Of a DNA stretch of 64,000 bases, positions 16,629 through 25,600 are shown piece by piece. The translations under genes were made by a program, and so were the position numbers. The notes under the pieces were generated by a model that worked only from the letters and a program-made list of their open reading frames with translations, ran no database searches and had not been told where the DNA came from. This DNA comes from JACMRP01 sp047302465 (lineage in GTDB: Bacteria > Bdellovibrionota > Bdellovibrionia > Bdellovibrionales > Bdellovibrionaceae), in assembly GCF_047302465.1 (NCBI RefSeq), contig NZ_CP178621.1, positions 558,001 to 622,000 of the forward strand, written 5' to 3'. Every line of letters begins with the position of its first letter. Position 1 is the first letter of the stretch.

Positions 16629-18029
16629 ATGAGCTCTCAAGAATTTCTAAATTATATCGATGGTGAATTTGCGCCGGCTTCGGGAAAAAGTTTTTTTCCG
16701 AAAATGAATCCCTTTAACGGCGAAGTTTTAGGAAATGTCGTGGCCTCTGATGCCATGGATGTAATCCGCGCAATTCAAGCCGCGAAAAAAGCTCAGACAG
16801 AATTAGAAAAATGGACTCTTGAACAAAGAGCCGAACTTCTCGAAAAGATTTCCCAAAAGATCGCAAAAAAAGCCGATGAGATTGCTTATGCCGAAGCTCT
16901 GCATCAGGGTTTGTCCGAGAGCTTTGTGCAAGAGAAGAGCGTGCAGTTTGCGATTAAAACTTTCAGCGAAGCCGCTGTCTGGGTCAGAGAGTTTGATAAA
17001 AAGACGGATTCTCCGCTGAGAGTTCAGCCTACAGGAATTATTTCTTTCATCTTGTCATGGAATCTTTCGTTACGCCTTTTAAGTGAACGCCTGGTCGCTG
17101 CACTCGCCGCGGGCAATGTGTGTTTAGTAAAAATTTCGGAGCTTTCTCCTATCACCGGAAAAATCTTTGGTGAAATTTTGACAGAGGTTCAAGCTCCGAA
17201 GGGCTTAGTGCAATTGATTCAAGGCAAAGGCTCGGAAGTAGGAGCATTGCTGGCGGCACATCCCTCGATTCGCGGTGTGAATTTTGTAGGGAAACTAGCG
17301 AATGCTGAAAAAATCATTCAAGGCGCGATTCCGCAGTTTAAGAAAATCCAAGTTCATTCTGGTGTGAAGAATAATATTTTTGTTTTGAATGAAGTCGACT
17401 TCCAAAACAAAATGCCTGAAATCTTGCAAAGCTTTTTAGTGGGCCAAGGTCAGCTCTGTTGGAATAGCACACGTATTTTTGTGTTAGAGTCTTTCCAAAA
17501 AGAATTTACTGAAAAGCTCAGAGAATATTTCTCAAGTTTAAAACCTGCAACATCACCCAAAGATGCAAGCCCTTGGACTCCGGTAGTTTCTGAAGAAGTA
17601 CTTTCTCAAATGGAAGCGAAGTCTCAGCAAATCAAGATGGAAGAAGGAAAACTGATCACTGGTGGCGAGCGTGCCGCAAGTCCCGGTTATTTCTTTAAGC
17701 CCACAGTTAGCTTGGATCTTCCAAACTGTTCAGAGATGCAACAAGAAGAAATTCGCGGGCCGATTCTGATTCTGACTGCAGTGAAGTACCAACACGAAAT
17801 GCTGAAGTGGGCGAATACGACTTATTATGCTCATTCGGCAGTGGTCTGGGCTCCGAATCAGGAAAAGGCCATGAAGATTGCTGAAAAAGTCGAAGCAGCC
17901 AACGTGTCGATGAATTCTTGGTTCCCGGAAGAGTGTCAGCCGGGATTTCGTCAGTCGTCATTTGGAAATATGCAGATGGGACCTTGGGGGCGATTCTATT
18001 CAGATGTCAAAGTCTTGACGGGGCTTTAA
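16629..18029 (+). CDS. Aldehyde dehydrogenase family protein, degenerate active site
   Basis: About 466 residues; ATG 16611 is an alternative start six codons upstream. The whole ALDH fold can be followed, from NYIDGEF at the start to a C-terminal WFPEECQPGFRQSSFG. The candidate nucleophile Cys277 (GQLCWNSTR) is kept. The general base Glu of ELGGK is His243 (VHSGVK), the PWN motif at the NAD site is SWN (residues 143-145), and the GSTxxG motif reads GKLANA. An ordinary NAD-linked oxidation of aldehydes is therefore doubtful; an altered reaction or a non-enzymatic role is possible. It follows the chemotaxis operon by 48 bases without a terminator. Confidence 0.8.
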   Translation: MSSQEFLNYIDGEFAPASGKSFFPKMNPFNGEVLGNVVASDAMDVIRAIQAAKKAQTELEKWTLEQRAELLEKISQKIAKKADEIAYAEALHQGLSESFVQEKSVQFAIKTFSEAAVWVREFDKKTDSPLRVQPTGIISFILSWNLSLRLLSERLVAALAAGNVCLVKISELSPITGKIFGEILTEVQAPKGLVQLIQGKGSEVGALLAAHPSIRGVNFVGKLANAEKIIQGAIPQFKKIQVHSGVKNNIFVLNEVDFQNKMPEILQSFLVGQGQLCWNSTRIFVLESFQKEFTEKLREYFSSLKPATSPKDASPWTPVVSEEVLSQMEAKSQQIKMEEGKLITGGERAASPGYFFKPTVSLDLPNCSEMQQEEIRGPILILTAVKYQHEMLKWANTTYYAHSAVVWAPNQEKAMKIAEKVEAANVSMNSWFPEECQPGFRQSSFGNMQMGPWGRFYSDVKVLTGL

Positions 18030-18071
18030 AAGCACCAAAACTTTGGCGAATCGCCTGTCAGAAAATCGTCA

Positions 18072-18272
18072 TTAATTTAAAGGATGGAAGCGGGCGCGGG
18101 TACGAACTTCGCAAGAAGGGCAGTGAGCTTCTTCACGGATATGGCCTACGATGTGATCTACGGCATGTGTGAGTTCCAGAACGGTGCCGCAAAGTACGCA
18201 ATTGCTTTGGGAATTTATAAACTCGCGGTGTTTTTCGGTGTCGGCTTTTTCAAAATACTGAATGCGATTCAT
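18072..18272 (-). CDS. Small zinc-ribbon-like protein
   Basis: 66 residues from ATG 18272 (a GTG at 18323 is also in frame). It contains CVLCG, then two histidines (THAVDHIVGH), then CPSC followed by EVRTRARFHPL. Two CxxC pairs with histidines between them are what a small metal-binding domain would show. A plus-strand frame covers the same bases but gives unlikely sequence. No ribosome-binding site is evident, so the exact start is unsure. Function unknown; cytoplasmic nucleic-acid or protein binding is typical of such folds. Confidence 0.6.
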   Translation of the reverse strand: MNRIQYFEKADTEKHREFINSQSNCVLCGTVLELTHAVDHIVGHIREEAHCPSCEVRTRARFHPLN

Positions 18273-18446
18273 TTCTGTTTGAGATTTATCCAAGCTGTTG
18301 CTCCTATGTACCTGTGATGTCACTGCAAGAACCGTTCACAGGCCAAAGTCGGACATCCGGTCGGACAGCGGACGCGGTTACCAACAAACTCCTCCTCGAC
18401 TTTGGTACTTAATTTGTAAAGAGGCCCGATGAAACGGAGGCCTTTT

Positions 18447-19163
18447 ATGAAACATAAAATTTCTTTTTTGATTCTAATTTTGCTGACTTCTGCGTGTAGC
18501 GTGGAGGTGAAAGACAAAAAAGAAGCACAACCAATTGATGTGCAAAAACTAAGTGTCACGGATTACTTGATTGATAGCGCAGTGACCCTCACCGAAGACC
18601 AGACCTTGGAAGCGGATCGCCTGATCCTCACGAAAAATGCAGTGATAACAACTGAAAGTTACAATCTCACAATCATAGCCAAAGAAATCGTTTCTGAAGG
18701 CGGTGTTATTCGCCAATTTGCGGATGAAGCAAGAGCTTCTTGGGAACAAAATGGCCGCTCAGGGAAGATGATCACTCTTAAGGCGAAGAAGGCAAGTGGC
18801 CAACTTCGTATAGAGCTTCGTGGAGAGGCGGGTGGAAATGGCAGAAATGGTCGTCGCCTAATAGCGACATTAAATTTGTCCCGTGTAATCGATAAAGGAT
18901 GCCCAGGTTCAGGTGGAGGTCGAGGAGGAGACGCGGGGGTTTTATATGCAGATATTGCAGATATGCGCGCGCTGAATATGAATTGGAAAAATGACGAAGG
19001 TACAATGGGTAATGCCGGCATAGGCTTTTCAGCTTCCCCGGGTGATCAAAACGCAATTCAAACGCCTTGCGACCATCAAGTCCAAGGAGGCAATGGACAG
19101 CCCGGAAGCAAAGGCAAAATTTGCTTAAAGGCCGCGAACCAAGAATCTTTCCAGTGTCTCTAA
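18447..19163 (+). CDS. Lipoprotein with collagen-like/glycine-rich C-terminus
   Basis: 238 residues. ATG 18447 has GGAGG (18436-18440) six bases upstream, and the lipobox LLTSAC gives a lipidated Cys around residue 17. The mature protein starts with a beta-rich region of hydrophobic repeats (LTEDQTLEADRLILTKNAVI), as in beta-helix capping domains. It then has glycine-rich stretches (GEAGGNGRNGRR, GSGGGRGGDAG, GGNGQPGSKGK) with some Gly-X-Y character. Likely an outer-membrane surface lipoprotein; function unknown. Convergent with ddl, whose stop codon is one base away, with no terminator between. Confidence 0.7.
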   Translation: MKHKISFLILILLTSACSVEVKDKKEAQPIDVQKLSVTDYLIDSAVTLTEDQTLEADRLILTKNAVITTESYNLTIIAKEIVSEGGVIRQFADEARASWEQNGRSGKMITLKAKKASGQLRIELRGEAGGNGRNGRRLIATLNLSRVIDKGCPGSGGGRGGDAGVLYADIADMRALNMNWKNDEGTMGNAGIGFSASPGDQNAIQTPCDHQVQGGNGQPGSKGKICLKAANQESFQCL

Positions 19164-19164
19164 A

Positions 19165-20262
19165 TTAATTTAGAGCCAAGTAACTGAACATCAGCTTTTC
19201 TTCTTCGGTATGTCTTTCGAAAGCAAAGCTGATCAGCTTGGTGATCAGATCTGAATAGCTAACACCCGTGGCTTCCCACATTTTTGGATACATAGAAATT
19301 TTGGTGAAGCCCGGGATCGTGTTGATCTCGTTCACGAACAAATCACCACTCTTCTTTAAGAAGAAATCCACGCGAGTCAAACCATCGCAACCCATCACTT
19401 GATAAGTTTCTACAGCCATCTTTTGGATCTTTTCAATTTCTTGCGGAGTCAATTGCGCAGGAATCACAATCGACGCACCTTTTTCATCCACGTACTTAGC
19501 TTCGTAAGAGTAGAACTCATGATGAGCAATCACTTCGCCAGGCAAAGACGCTTTTGGTGAACGGTTGTGGCCCATCACAGAACATTCGATCTCGCGGCCT
19601 TGAACGAATTCTTCAGCTAAGACTTTGCTGTCATAAGTGAAAGCATCTTTGAGGCCGCTGTCGAAATCCGCTTTGGATTTAATTTTATGAACACCGACAG
19701 AAGATCCTGCGTTCGCAGGCTTGATAAAGAACGGAGAACCCAATTTTTTAGAGATCTCTTCATAAGAAGAAGGATTTTGCGGAGTGAGCAATTCATACTT
19801 CGCATTATTAATGCCAGCTTGGAACAAAAGACGCTTCATTACCTCTTTGTCCATGCCCGCAGCGGAACTCCACACGCCACAGCCTACGAAAGGCAGGTTC
19901 ATCATTTTGAAAAGACCTTGGATCGTACCGTCCTCACCAAAGGTGCCGTGCAAAATCGGGAAGGCGCAATCCACAGCCATTTTATTTTGATTTTTTAGGG
20001 AGAAGAACAAAGGCTTTCCGGCCTCTGAAATCAACGCGACTGGATCTGCACCTGTTGGCAATGCTTTGTCCGTGATACGTACTGCTTGATCAAACACTTC
20101 CATGCCGGCAAAGCGATACCAAGAACCTTCTTTACTAATGCCGACCAGGATAAAGTCGTATTTGCTTTTATCAAGTGCGTTCGCCACGTTTTTTGCTGAA
20201 CGCAAAGACACTTCGTGTTCTGAAGATTTACCACCAAAAATAAGAGCTATTGTTTTCTTCAT
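19165..20262 (-). CDS. ddl: D-alanine--D-alanine ligase
   Basis: 365 residues. Joins two D-Ala with ATP for peptidoglycan precursor synthesis in the cytoplasm. Visible hallmarks: N-terminal GGKSSEHEVSLRSA, the glycine-rich ATP loop KPANAGSSVGV, EIECSVMG, TRVDFFL and NEINTIPGFT near the C-terminus. Length is usual for the family. Its start overlaps the stop of elbB by 4 bases, so the two genes form an operon read leftwards. Confidence 0.95.
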   Translation of the reverse strand: MKKTIALIFGGKSSEHEVSLRSAKNVANALDKSKYDFILVGISKEGSWYRFAGMEVFDQAVRITDKALPTGADPVALISEAGKPLFFSLKNQNKMAVDCAFPILHGTFGEDGTIQGLFKMMNLPFVGCGVWSSAAGMDKEVMKRLLFQAGINNAKYELLTPQNPSSYEEISKKLGSPFFIKPANAGSSVGVHKIKSKADFDSGLKDAFTYDSKVLAEEFVQGREIECSVMGHNRSPKASLPGEVIAHHEFYSYEAKYVDEKGASIVIPAQLTPQEIEKIQKMAVETYQVMGCDGLTRVDFFLKKSGDLFVNEINTIPGFTKISMYPKMWEATGVSYSDLITKLISFAFERHTEEEKLMFSYLALN

Positions 20263-20912
20263 GCCATCTCCACAAGTTCTTTTGCAAGACCAGAGATCCC
20301 TTTAAAGACCTCATGTGGTTTTGCATTATCATACATATAAGCCGGGGTTGTAATGACTTTTGTTTCACGATCCGTCACATAGTCGTCGACAGGACAGATC
20401 TCGTGCTGTGCTCCGGTTTTTAAAACCTCGGCGATGGTTTCTTTGCCATCACCTAAAGTCACGGTGACTTTTTTAGAGCCTAACACTTTTGCAAGCAAAA
20501 CAGGGGCGATACAAATCGCCGCAATAGGTTTGCTGGCATTATAAAAATCTTTAATGGATTTCTCTACTTCAGGACTCACTGTGCACTGCGCGCCTTTTTC
20601 AGCCCACGTGCTCAAGACCTTTGCAGCTCCGTAGCCGCCGACAAAAGCCAAAGCATCATAGTCGGTCACTTTCAAAGTTTTCAAATCTTGAACCTGACTG
20701 CGAGCAATGCGCGCGGCTTCGATCATAGCATTGCGCTTTTCAGAGAGAGTTTCATTTGTCAGAAAATTCAGAGCAGGCACTTCCGTGTTTGGAGCAAAAC
20801 ACATATAGGACGCGCCATTTTGGCTCAGAGAAATCAGCAAGCTGACAGCTTCTGTGATTTCGGCACCGTCTTTATTTCCGCAACCGGAAAGGACGACTGC
20901 AATCTTTTTCAT
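20259..20912 (-). CDS. elbB: ElbB/ES1-family DJ-1-like protein
   Basis: 217 residues. N-terminus KKIAVVLSGCGNKDGAEITEAV and the DJ-1/PfpI nucleophile elbow AAICIAPVLLA, with the Cys in the elbow, identify the ElbB group. Members show glyoxalase III-type activity in vitro and have been linked to isoprenoid metabolism; the true role is unsettled. Upstream and overlapping with ddl, so co-transcribed. Confidence 0.92.
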   Translation of the reverse strand: MKKIAVVLSGCGNKDGAEITEAVSLLISLSQNGASYMCFAPNTEVPALNFLTNETLSEKRNAMIEAARIARSQVQDLKTLKVTDYDALAFVGGYGAAKVLSTWAEKGAQCTVSPEVEKSIKDFYNASKPIAAICIAPVLLAKVLGSKKVTVTLGDGKETIAEVLKTGAQHEICPVDDYVTDRETKVITTPAYMYDNAKPHEVFKGISGLAKELVEMA

Positions 20913-20979
20913 AAGGCCTCCAGAGGTCGATAATGACCAGCTTAATAGAGGCCCTAAATAATGTCTATGGATTCAGAAA

Positions 20980-21885
20980 TTAATGTGGAGTGCCTTGTAC
21001 AAAGTTTTTCACCTTGTTGCACATTTTAACGAGAACTTTTTGGCCTTGTGTCGGAACCATTCCTTGATAGCAGAAGTCCAACAGGCGAGAAAGGTAAGGA
21101 ACATCCGGGCTGAGGACGAGTTCATAGTTCACTCGTTCAGGATGAACTTCGCCGGTTTCTTCATCTTTAAGGTTCACAACCAGATCAAATGCGATTTTTT
21201 TGTAGCGGATCAAACAATTAGGAATCCCACCGCAGTTCGGCTGGCTGGAAACGCCAATCGGAGGAGCACGCATTCCTTCAGTGACTTCCAAATTGTGACA
21301 GGTCACGTCCCAATCCTTGTCCTTAACGCACGCAAGTAGCATGTTTTCGATAGTGAAGACCGCTATGAAGTGATTGCGTACTCTGCTCGAGTAAAGCCCC
21401 ACGCTACCATTAGCCATGGATTGTTGAAGAGCCTCGACAGAATCAGGAAAAGCCGCAGTTTGTTGCGCGGGTTGCTCGGTCGGAACATTCAAGACGGGAG
21501 TCGTGATTGGAACAACCATGTTATCTTCAACCACGGTGATCGGTTTAAACGAACCATTGCCTTGAACTTCCGTGGACTGAATCTCGAATTTATAGGCAAT
21601 TGTTTGATTCGCATTGTCCACAACACGAGTTTTAACATCGCTGCCTTCTTTGTATACGACGCGAGGTTCGAGAGTACTGATACGGTTGTCTTGCTCGATA
21701 TAAAGAAACTCACCCTGGCGGGTCTCGTGGAAATCCGCATCGTCCCAAGCTTCAAGGATCGCCTTTTGGACTTCTGTATGAGTTGCCACAGGTCCGTTGT
21801 CAGTGTCCAAAGCAGGAGGCTTCAGGCAGCTGGTGCTTGCAAGCAAACTGAGAATCAGAAGATAAGGTCTGAGCTGCCCGATCAT
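20980..21885 (-). CDS. Lipoprotein of unknown function
   Basis: 301 residues from ATG 21885, which overlaps the stop of the acetyltransferase gene (ATGA). The N-terminus MIGQLRPYLLILSLLASTSC ends in a canonical lipobox. The rest is acidic with a Pro/Gln/Thr linker (PVLNVPTEQPAQQT) dividing two globular parts; the second part has several cysteines. I do not recognise a family. Translational coupling with the GNAT gene may be only positional. Confidence 0.75.
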   Translation of the reverse strand: MIGQLRPYLLILSLLASTSCLKPPALDTDNGPVATHTEVQKAILEAWDDADFHETRQGEFLYIEQDNRISTLEPRVVYKEGSDVKTRVVDNANQTIAYKFEIQSTEVQGNGSFKPITVVEDNMVVPITTPVLNVPTEQPAQQTAAFPDSVEALQQSMANGSVGLYSSRVRNHFIAVFTIENMLLACVKDKDWDVTCHNLEVTEGMRAPPIGVSSQPNCGGIPNCLIRYKKIAFDLVVNLKDEETGEVHPERVNYELVLSPDVPYLSRLLDFCYQGMVPTQGQKVLVKMCNKVKNFVQGTPH

Positions 21886-22973
21886 ATGGAATCCCAACCC
21901 CAGATCCATAAATTCAAAGGTAAAATCTTTGCCAATTTTTCACGTGTTTCAGGTGTGAAGACATCCAAAGTTTCGAAATCCAACGGACCAAATAAAAGTT
22001 GCGTCAGATTTTCTTCTCCGCCCAAAACTGCAAGGTCTGTGTTGCAACCGAAAACGTATTGACCATTTTGTTTTTCCAAAACGATGTCTGCAATACCCTC
22101 GGCGCGGAAAGCGCGTTTGATTTTGGCAGCCAATTGGTCAAAGTTTAGGATTTTGATCATGCCCAAAAAGCCCTGGTTGTAAGTAACAGGCTTTTCGCGC
22201 AGGCGCTCCAACAGGTTTTTAGAATGGCGTGGGATGATGATGGTCACTGCTTGCTGCTTTTCGCGACGGATATAGCTGAGCAGAGTCATGATGGCAGTCA
22301 CAGAACCGCCCCATTCATGGATGTATCCACCTAAATCGGCCCCTTTACCTTCAACGGCATAGGCCGCCAACTGACCCGAGGTATCCCAAGCTGTATAAAC
22401 TTGGGTTTGCGGAATGCTCAAAAATTTACGGGTTTCTTCAACAGAGCGAACCGAGTTTACACTGTGGGTAGAATAAAGACGGTGGAGGGCTTCGGCCGCC
22501 ACTTTAGAGTCTTTAGACAAGCGCAAAGTTGGATCTGGCATCGGGAATTCTTCTTCCACGACCACGCTAATTTCGGTCCCTGCCAACTCAAAACCCATCC
22601 GGCGATAGAAATCGTAAAGGTCTGTCCAAAGAATAGCGATATCGCATTGCTGGCGGGTGGCTTGTTGGATGCAGTCTTCGATAATTTTAGTGCTGAGACC
22701 CTGATTACGGTGGGTTTCGTTGGTCACAACCGAGCCAATAGCGCCCACTTTGAAGATCACATGGGGAGATTTTACAACCAGAGGCTTCAAGACGGCATGG
22801 GACACGACCTGGTCGTTTTCGGTAATAATACGCATATTGTGGAGGTTCGTGCTGGAAAGGGCCGTGGGATATTCTGCCGCTATGGACCAGGCTGCTTCAG
22901 AACGCAGGCTTTGGTTTAAGAAGTTTAAAACTCTCGGCAATTCAGATTCAGCCGGTGAACGCGGTCCTTCCAT
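21882..22973 (-). CDS. GNAT-family N-acetyltransferase
   Basis: 363 residues. The acetyl-CoA motif A is seen as GSVVTNETHRNQGLSTKII (about residues 80-98), followed by the C-terminal strand of the fold (LYDFYRRMGFELAG). The remaining ~220 residues form a second domain with weaker GNAT-like features, as in Eis-like two-domain proteins. It transfers acetyl groups to an unknown amine. Overlaps the downstream lipoprotein gene by 4 bases. Confidence 0.85.
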   Translation of the reverse strand: MEGPRSPAESELPRVLNFLNQSLRSEAAWSIAAEYPTALSSTNLHNMRIITENDQVVSHAVLKPLVVKSPHVIFKVGAIGSVVTNETHRNQGLSTKIIEDCIQQATRQQCDIAILWTDLYDFYRRMGFELAGTEISVVVEEEFPMPDPTLRLSKDSKVAAEALHRLYSTHSVNSVRSVEETRKFLSIPQTQVYTAWDTSGQLAAYAVEGKGADLGGYIHEWGGSVTAIMTLLSYIRREKQQAVTIIIPRHSKNLLERLREKPVTYNQGFLGMIKILNFDQLAAKIKRAFRAEGIADIVLEKQNGQYVFGCNTDLAVLGGEENLTQLLFGPLDFETLDVFTPETREKLAKILPLNLWIWGWDSI

Positions 22974-23089
22974 GGATCCTCCTAAAGATGTCTCTTTCAG
23001 TTTAACGAAATCAGGCCCTTTCTTCAGTGTTTGTTAGCCAAATTCCACCTCATCCGGCCCTAAATGCGACCTCAGTCCTGAGTGAAAAA

Positions 23090-23117
23090 TTGACTTTATG
23101 GCCACTTGATTTATATT
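23090..23117 (+). promoter_or_regulatory. Sigma-70-type promoter before ferredoxin gene
   Basis: TTGACT (23090-23095) and TATATT (23112-23117) with a 16-bp spacer; transcription would begin about 23124. A GGAGG site at 23129-23133 then lies before the ATG at 23140. A short inverted repeat CTCAG/CTGAG sits upstream at about 23071. Confidence 0.6.
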
Positions 23118-23139
23118 AGGCCCCAGTTGGAGGCTAGAA

Positions 23140-23379
23140 ATGGCTGAGATATCGCAAAAATGGAAAGAAAACACATCCGGCAAAATGTTTGTCGATCAAT
23201 CTTGTATCGCTTGCGACGCCTGCGTTTTGACAGCCCCTAAGAATTTTGCAATGCACGAAGAAGACGGCCATGCGTTTGTATCAAAACAGCCAGAATCTGC
23301 AGATGAAGAAGCAGCTTGCAAAGAGGCTATGGAAGGTTGCCCGGTAGAAGCTATCGGCGATTTCGGCGACAAGGAATAG
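23140..23379 (+). CDS. Ferredoxin, single [4Fe-4S] cluster
   Basis: 79 residues. Cys22, Cys25 and Cys28 (SCIACDACV) with Cys67 in CPVEAI match one-cluster bacterial ferredoxins; the Cys that would serve a second cluster is Ala32 (LTAP), and Cys60 is extra. Cytoplasmic electron carrier. It precedes endonuclease III, itself an iron-sulfur enzyme, by 10 bases; the promoter at 23090 probably drives both and perhaps the membrane protein and transporter genes after them. Confidence 0.92.
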   Translation: MAEISQKWKENTSGKMFVDQSCIACDACVLTAPKNFAMHEEDGHAFVSKQPESADEEAACKEAMEGCPVEAIGDFGDKE

Positions 23380-23389
23380 ACCTAAGTCC

Positions 23390-24025
23390 GTGAAAAAAGC
23401 TCCGGCGAATCTTTCGATCGTTTTAAAACTTCTCAAAAAATATTATCCCGACGCTCATTGTGCTCTTAATCATCGCAATGCCTTTGAGCTTTTAATTGCC
23501 ACGATTCTTTCTGCTCAATGCACCGACGAAAGAGTCAACATTGTCACCAAAGATCTTTTTGCCAAGTATCCAACTCCTGAAAAAATGGGCAAAGCTCCCG
23601 TTGAGGATTTGGAAACAATCATCCGTTCTGCGGGTTTCTATAAAAATAAAGCAAAAAACATAAAAGCCTGTGCTCAAGCTCTGGTTGAAAAACATCAGGG
23701 GCAAGTTCCTGACAAAATGGAAGATTTGGTCCAATTGGCTGGCGTAGGGCGCAAAACCGCCAATGTCGTATTAGGGAACGCCTTTGATATCACCAGTGGT
23801 ATTGTTGTGGACACTCATGTGAGCCGACTCAGTTACCGTTTGGGGTGGGTGAAGAGTGAAGATCCCGTCGTGATCGAAAAGCAGCTTTGTGATTTTGTTC
23901 CCAAAAAGAACTGGATCATGTTGTCCCACGAACTCATTTTTCATGGTCGTCAAATCTGTAAAGCCCGTAATCCTCAATGCGAAAGATGTTTTCTTTTTGA
24001 GCATTGCCCCAAAAAAGGCGTTTAG
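23390..24025 (+). CDS. nth: Endonuclease III
   Basis: 211 residues, GTG start. DNA glycosylase/AP-lyase for oxidised pyrimidines in base-excision repair. Helix-hairpin-helix LAGVGRKTANVVLG carries the catalytic Lys, VVDTHVSR carries the catalytic Asp, and the C-terminus has the cluster motif C-x6-C-x2-C-x5-C (CKARNPQCERCFLFEHCP). Full length for the family. Confidence 0.97.
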   Translation: MKKAPANLSIVLKLLKKYYPDAHCALNHRNAFELLIATILSAQCTDERVNIVTKDLFAKYPTPEKMGKAPVEDLETIIRSAGFYKNKAKNIKACAQALVEKHQGQVPDKMEDLVQLAGVGRKTANVVLGNAFDITSGIVVDTHVSRLSYRLGWVKSEDPVVIEKQLCDFVPKKNWIMLSHELIFHGRQICKARNPQCERCFLFEHCPKKGV

Positions 24026-24072
24026 GCCTTTGATATTTGACCCGGCATCCTGGACGGGTTTTAATCAGCTTC

Positions 24073-24555
24073 ATGTTGGTAGCCTTTTTTGAAAGCGTTA
24101 AATACGTCGGTCATCTTTTGCCCATTTCTTTTCTTCGAGTTTTCTTGGGGTATTATTATTTGCAGCAAGCGATGACAAAGTTTAAGGGAGATTTCCTGAC
24201 TCGTCCGCGTATTGCCGACCAAATCGCCGAGTGGTTGCCTGCAAGTCATGCACCGAACTGGTATAAACTTTTTGTCAGCAGTCAGATCATTCCACATTGG
24301 CAAACAGTGGCGTTCATTATCTTGGGTCTGGAGTTTGTCATCGCGATTTCCTACATCGCGGGTTATGTGGTTCGCCCTGTGGCTTTGCTCGGGGTTTTGT
24401 TGTGCTTCAATATGCTGTTCTTCTCGGGACCAGCGAACGAAGACTTGTATAAAACTTTTTTAGCAATTCACTTTATCATGGCGTGGGTCGGAGCAGGTCG
24501 TTGTCTTGGTTTCGACTATTACTTCTTCAAACGTCGTCGCGGTATTTGGTGGTAG
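24073..24555 (+). CDS. DoxX-like integral membrane protein
   Basis: 160 residues from ATG 24073; a TTG at 24037 is in frame but gives an unlikely N-terminus. Four hydrophobic segments with the arrangement of the DoxX family: FLRVFLGYYYLQQAMTKF at the first, then paired helices in the middle (FIILGLEFVIAISYIAGYVV) and a last helix FLAIHFIMAWVGAG. DoxX proteins are small inner-membrane proteins linked to redox stress in some species. Sits between nth and the thiB-like gene with only 4 bases to the latter. Confidence 0.75.
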   Translation: MLVAFFESVKYVGHLLPISFLRVFLGYYYLQQAMTKFKGDFLTRPRIADQIAEWLPASHAPNWYKLFVSSQIIPHWQTVAFIILGLEFVIAISYIAGYVVRPVALLGVLLCFNMLFFSGPANEDLYKTFLAIHFIMAWVGAGRCLGFDYYFFKRRRGIWW

Positions 24556-24559
24556 CTCC

Positions 24560-25600
24560 ATGAAGCATTTTATTTTGTTCGTCACAGTCGTATTCGTCGG
24601 TCTTTTCATTGCGATTCTCAATAAGAACGATGACAGTAAACCGCAAGAGACCAAACCGGTTCTGCGCGTGTTCGGTTATGCCTCTTTCACAGGGCAGTGG
24701 GGACCAGGTCCTCAACTGAAAGAAATGTTTGAGAAGGATTGTGACTGCCAAGTTCAATATATCGAAGGCAGTGATTCTGGCATTCTTCTTCAGCGTCTTA
24801 AAATCGAAGGCGAAAGCTTGGGTGCAGACCTTGTTGTAGGTTTAGATCAGTTTGATTTGCAAAAAGCTTTATCTGAGCAAAAGTGGCGCGAACTTAATAT
24901 CTCGGGTCTTGATGCTTACGATGAAGTAAAACCAGCATTGCAAAATAGCTACTTTGTTCCGTTTGACTGGGGAGTGATTTCATTCGTAGCCCGTAAAGGT
25001 GAACTTGAGCACACTCCGCAGAGCTTGGATGATTTGTTCTCTCCAGAGCTTAAAAGAAAAATTGCACTTCAAGATCCGCGTACGAGCTCTCCGGGGATGC
25101 AATTCATGTACTGGGTGATTCGCGCGAAGGGTGAAGACGAAGGATTCAAGTTCTTGCAAAAAACAATGGATCAGGTTCATAGCTACTCACCAAGTTGGTC
25201 TGCAGCCTATGGTCTGTTCACTAAGAAACAAGCAAAGGTTGCACTGTCTTATGTGACCTCTCCGATCTATCACCAAGTTGAAGAGAAAAATAACGACTAT
25301 GTGGCGCTTGAGTTCAAAGAAGGACATCCAATCCAGTATGAATTCATGGGTATTCCAGAGTTTTGCAAAAACTGTGAGCTTGCAGAAAAGTTTGTAAACT
25401 TGATGTTGTCAGAGCCCGGTCAGAAATTGATCATGCAGAAGAACTATATGTTCCCTATTATCAAAAACGTCAAAGAGGGAACACCTTTTGCGAGCATTCC
25501 ACAGTTTAAGACCATGAAGGACTTCCAAATTCCTTCAGCTCAAGAAGTGGAAAGACTTCTCAAAAAGTGGTCTGACATTCGCCGTGGAGACGGGAATTGA
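24560..25600 (+). CDS. thiB: Thiamine ABC transporter, substrate-binding protein (ThiB-like)
   Basis: 346 residues from ATG 24560, with an uncleaved or signal-type N-terminal hydrophobic segment. The sequence LRVFGYASFTGQWGPGP, then FEKDCDCQVQYIE and ADLVVGLDQ, follows the ThiB/TbpA pattern closely, including the WGPGP and DC.C features. It would bind thiamine or its phosphates in the periplasm and deliver them to the permease that follows with a 4-base overlap. An iron or other small-cation specificity is the main alternative. No TPP riboswitch was recognised upstream. Confidence 0.82.
   Translation: MKHFILFVTVVFVGLFIAILNKNDDSKPQETKPVLRVFGYASFTGQWGPGPQLKEMFEKDCDCQVQYIEGSDSGILLQRLKIEGESLGADLVVGLDQFDLQKALSEQKWRELNISGLDAYDEVKPALQNSYFVPFDWGVISFVARKGELEHTPQSLDDLFSPELKRKIALQDPRTSSPGMQFMYWVIRAKGEDEGFKFLQKTMDQVHSYSPSWSAAYGLFTKKQAKVALSYVTSPIYHQVEEKNNDYVALEFKEGHPIQYEFMGIPEFCKNCELAEKFVNLMLSEPGQKLIMQKNYMFPIIKNVKEGTPFASIPQFKTMKDFQIPSAQEVERLLKKWSDIRRGDGN

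Noticed and set aside
18084..18317. Plus-strand 77-codon frame
   Set aside because: Overlaps the better supported minus-strand zinc protein and lacks a protein-like pattern.
24004..24560. TPP riboswitch before the ThiB-like gene
   Set aside because: No CTGAGA and matching conserved elements were found in the region.
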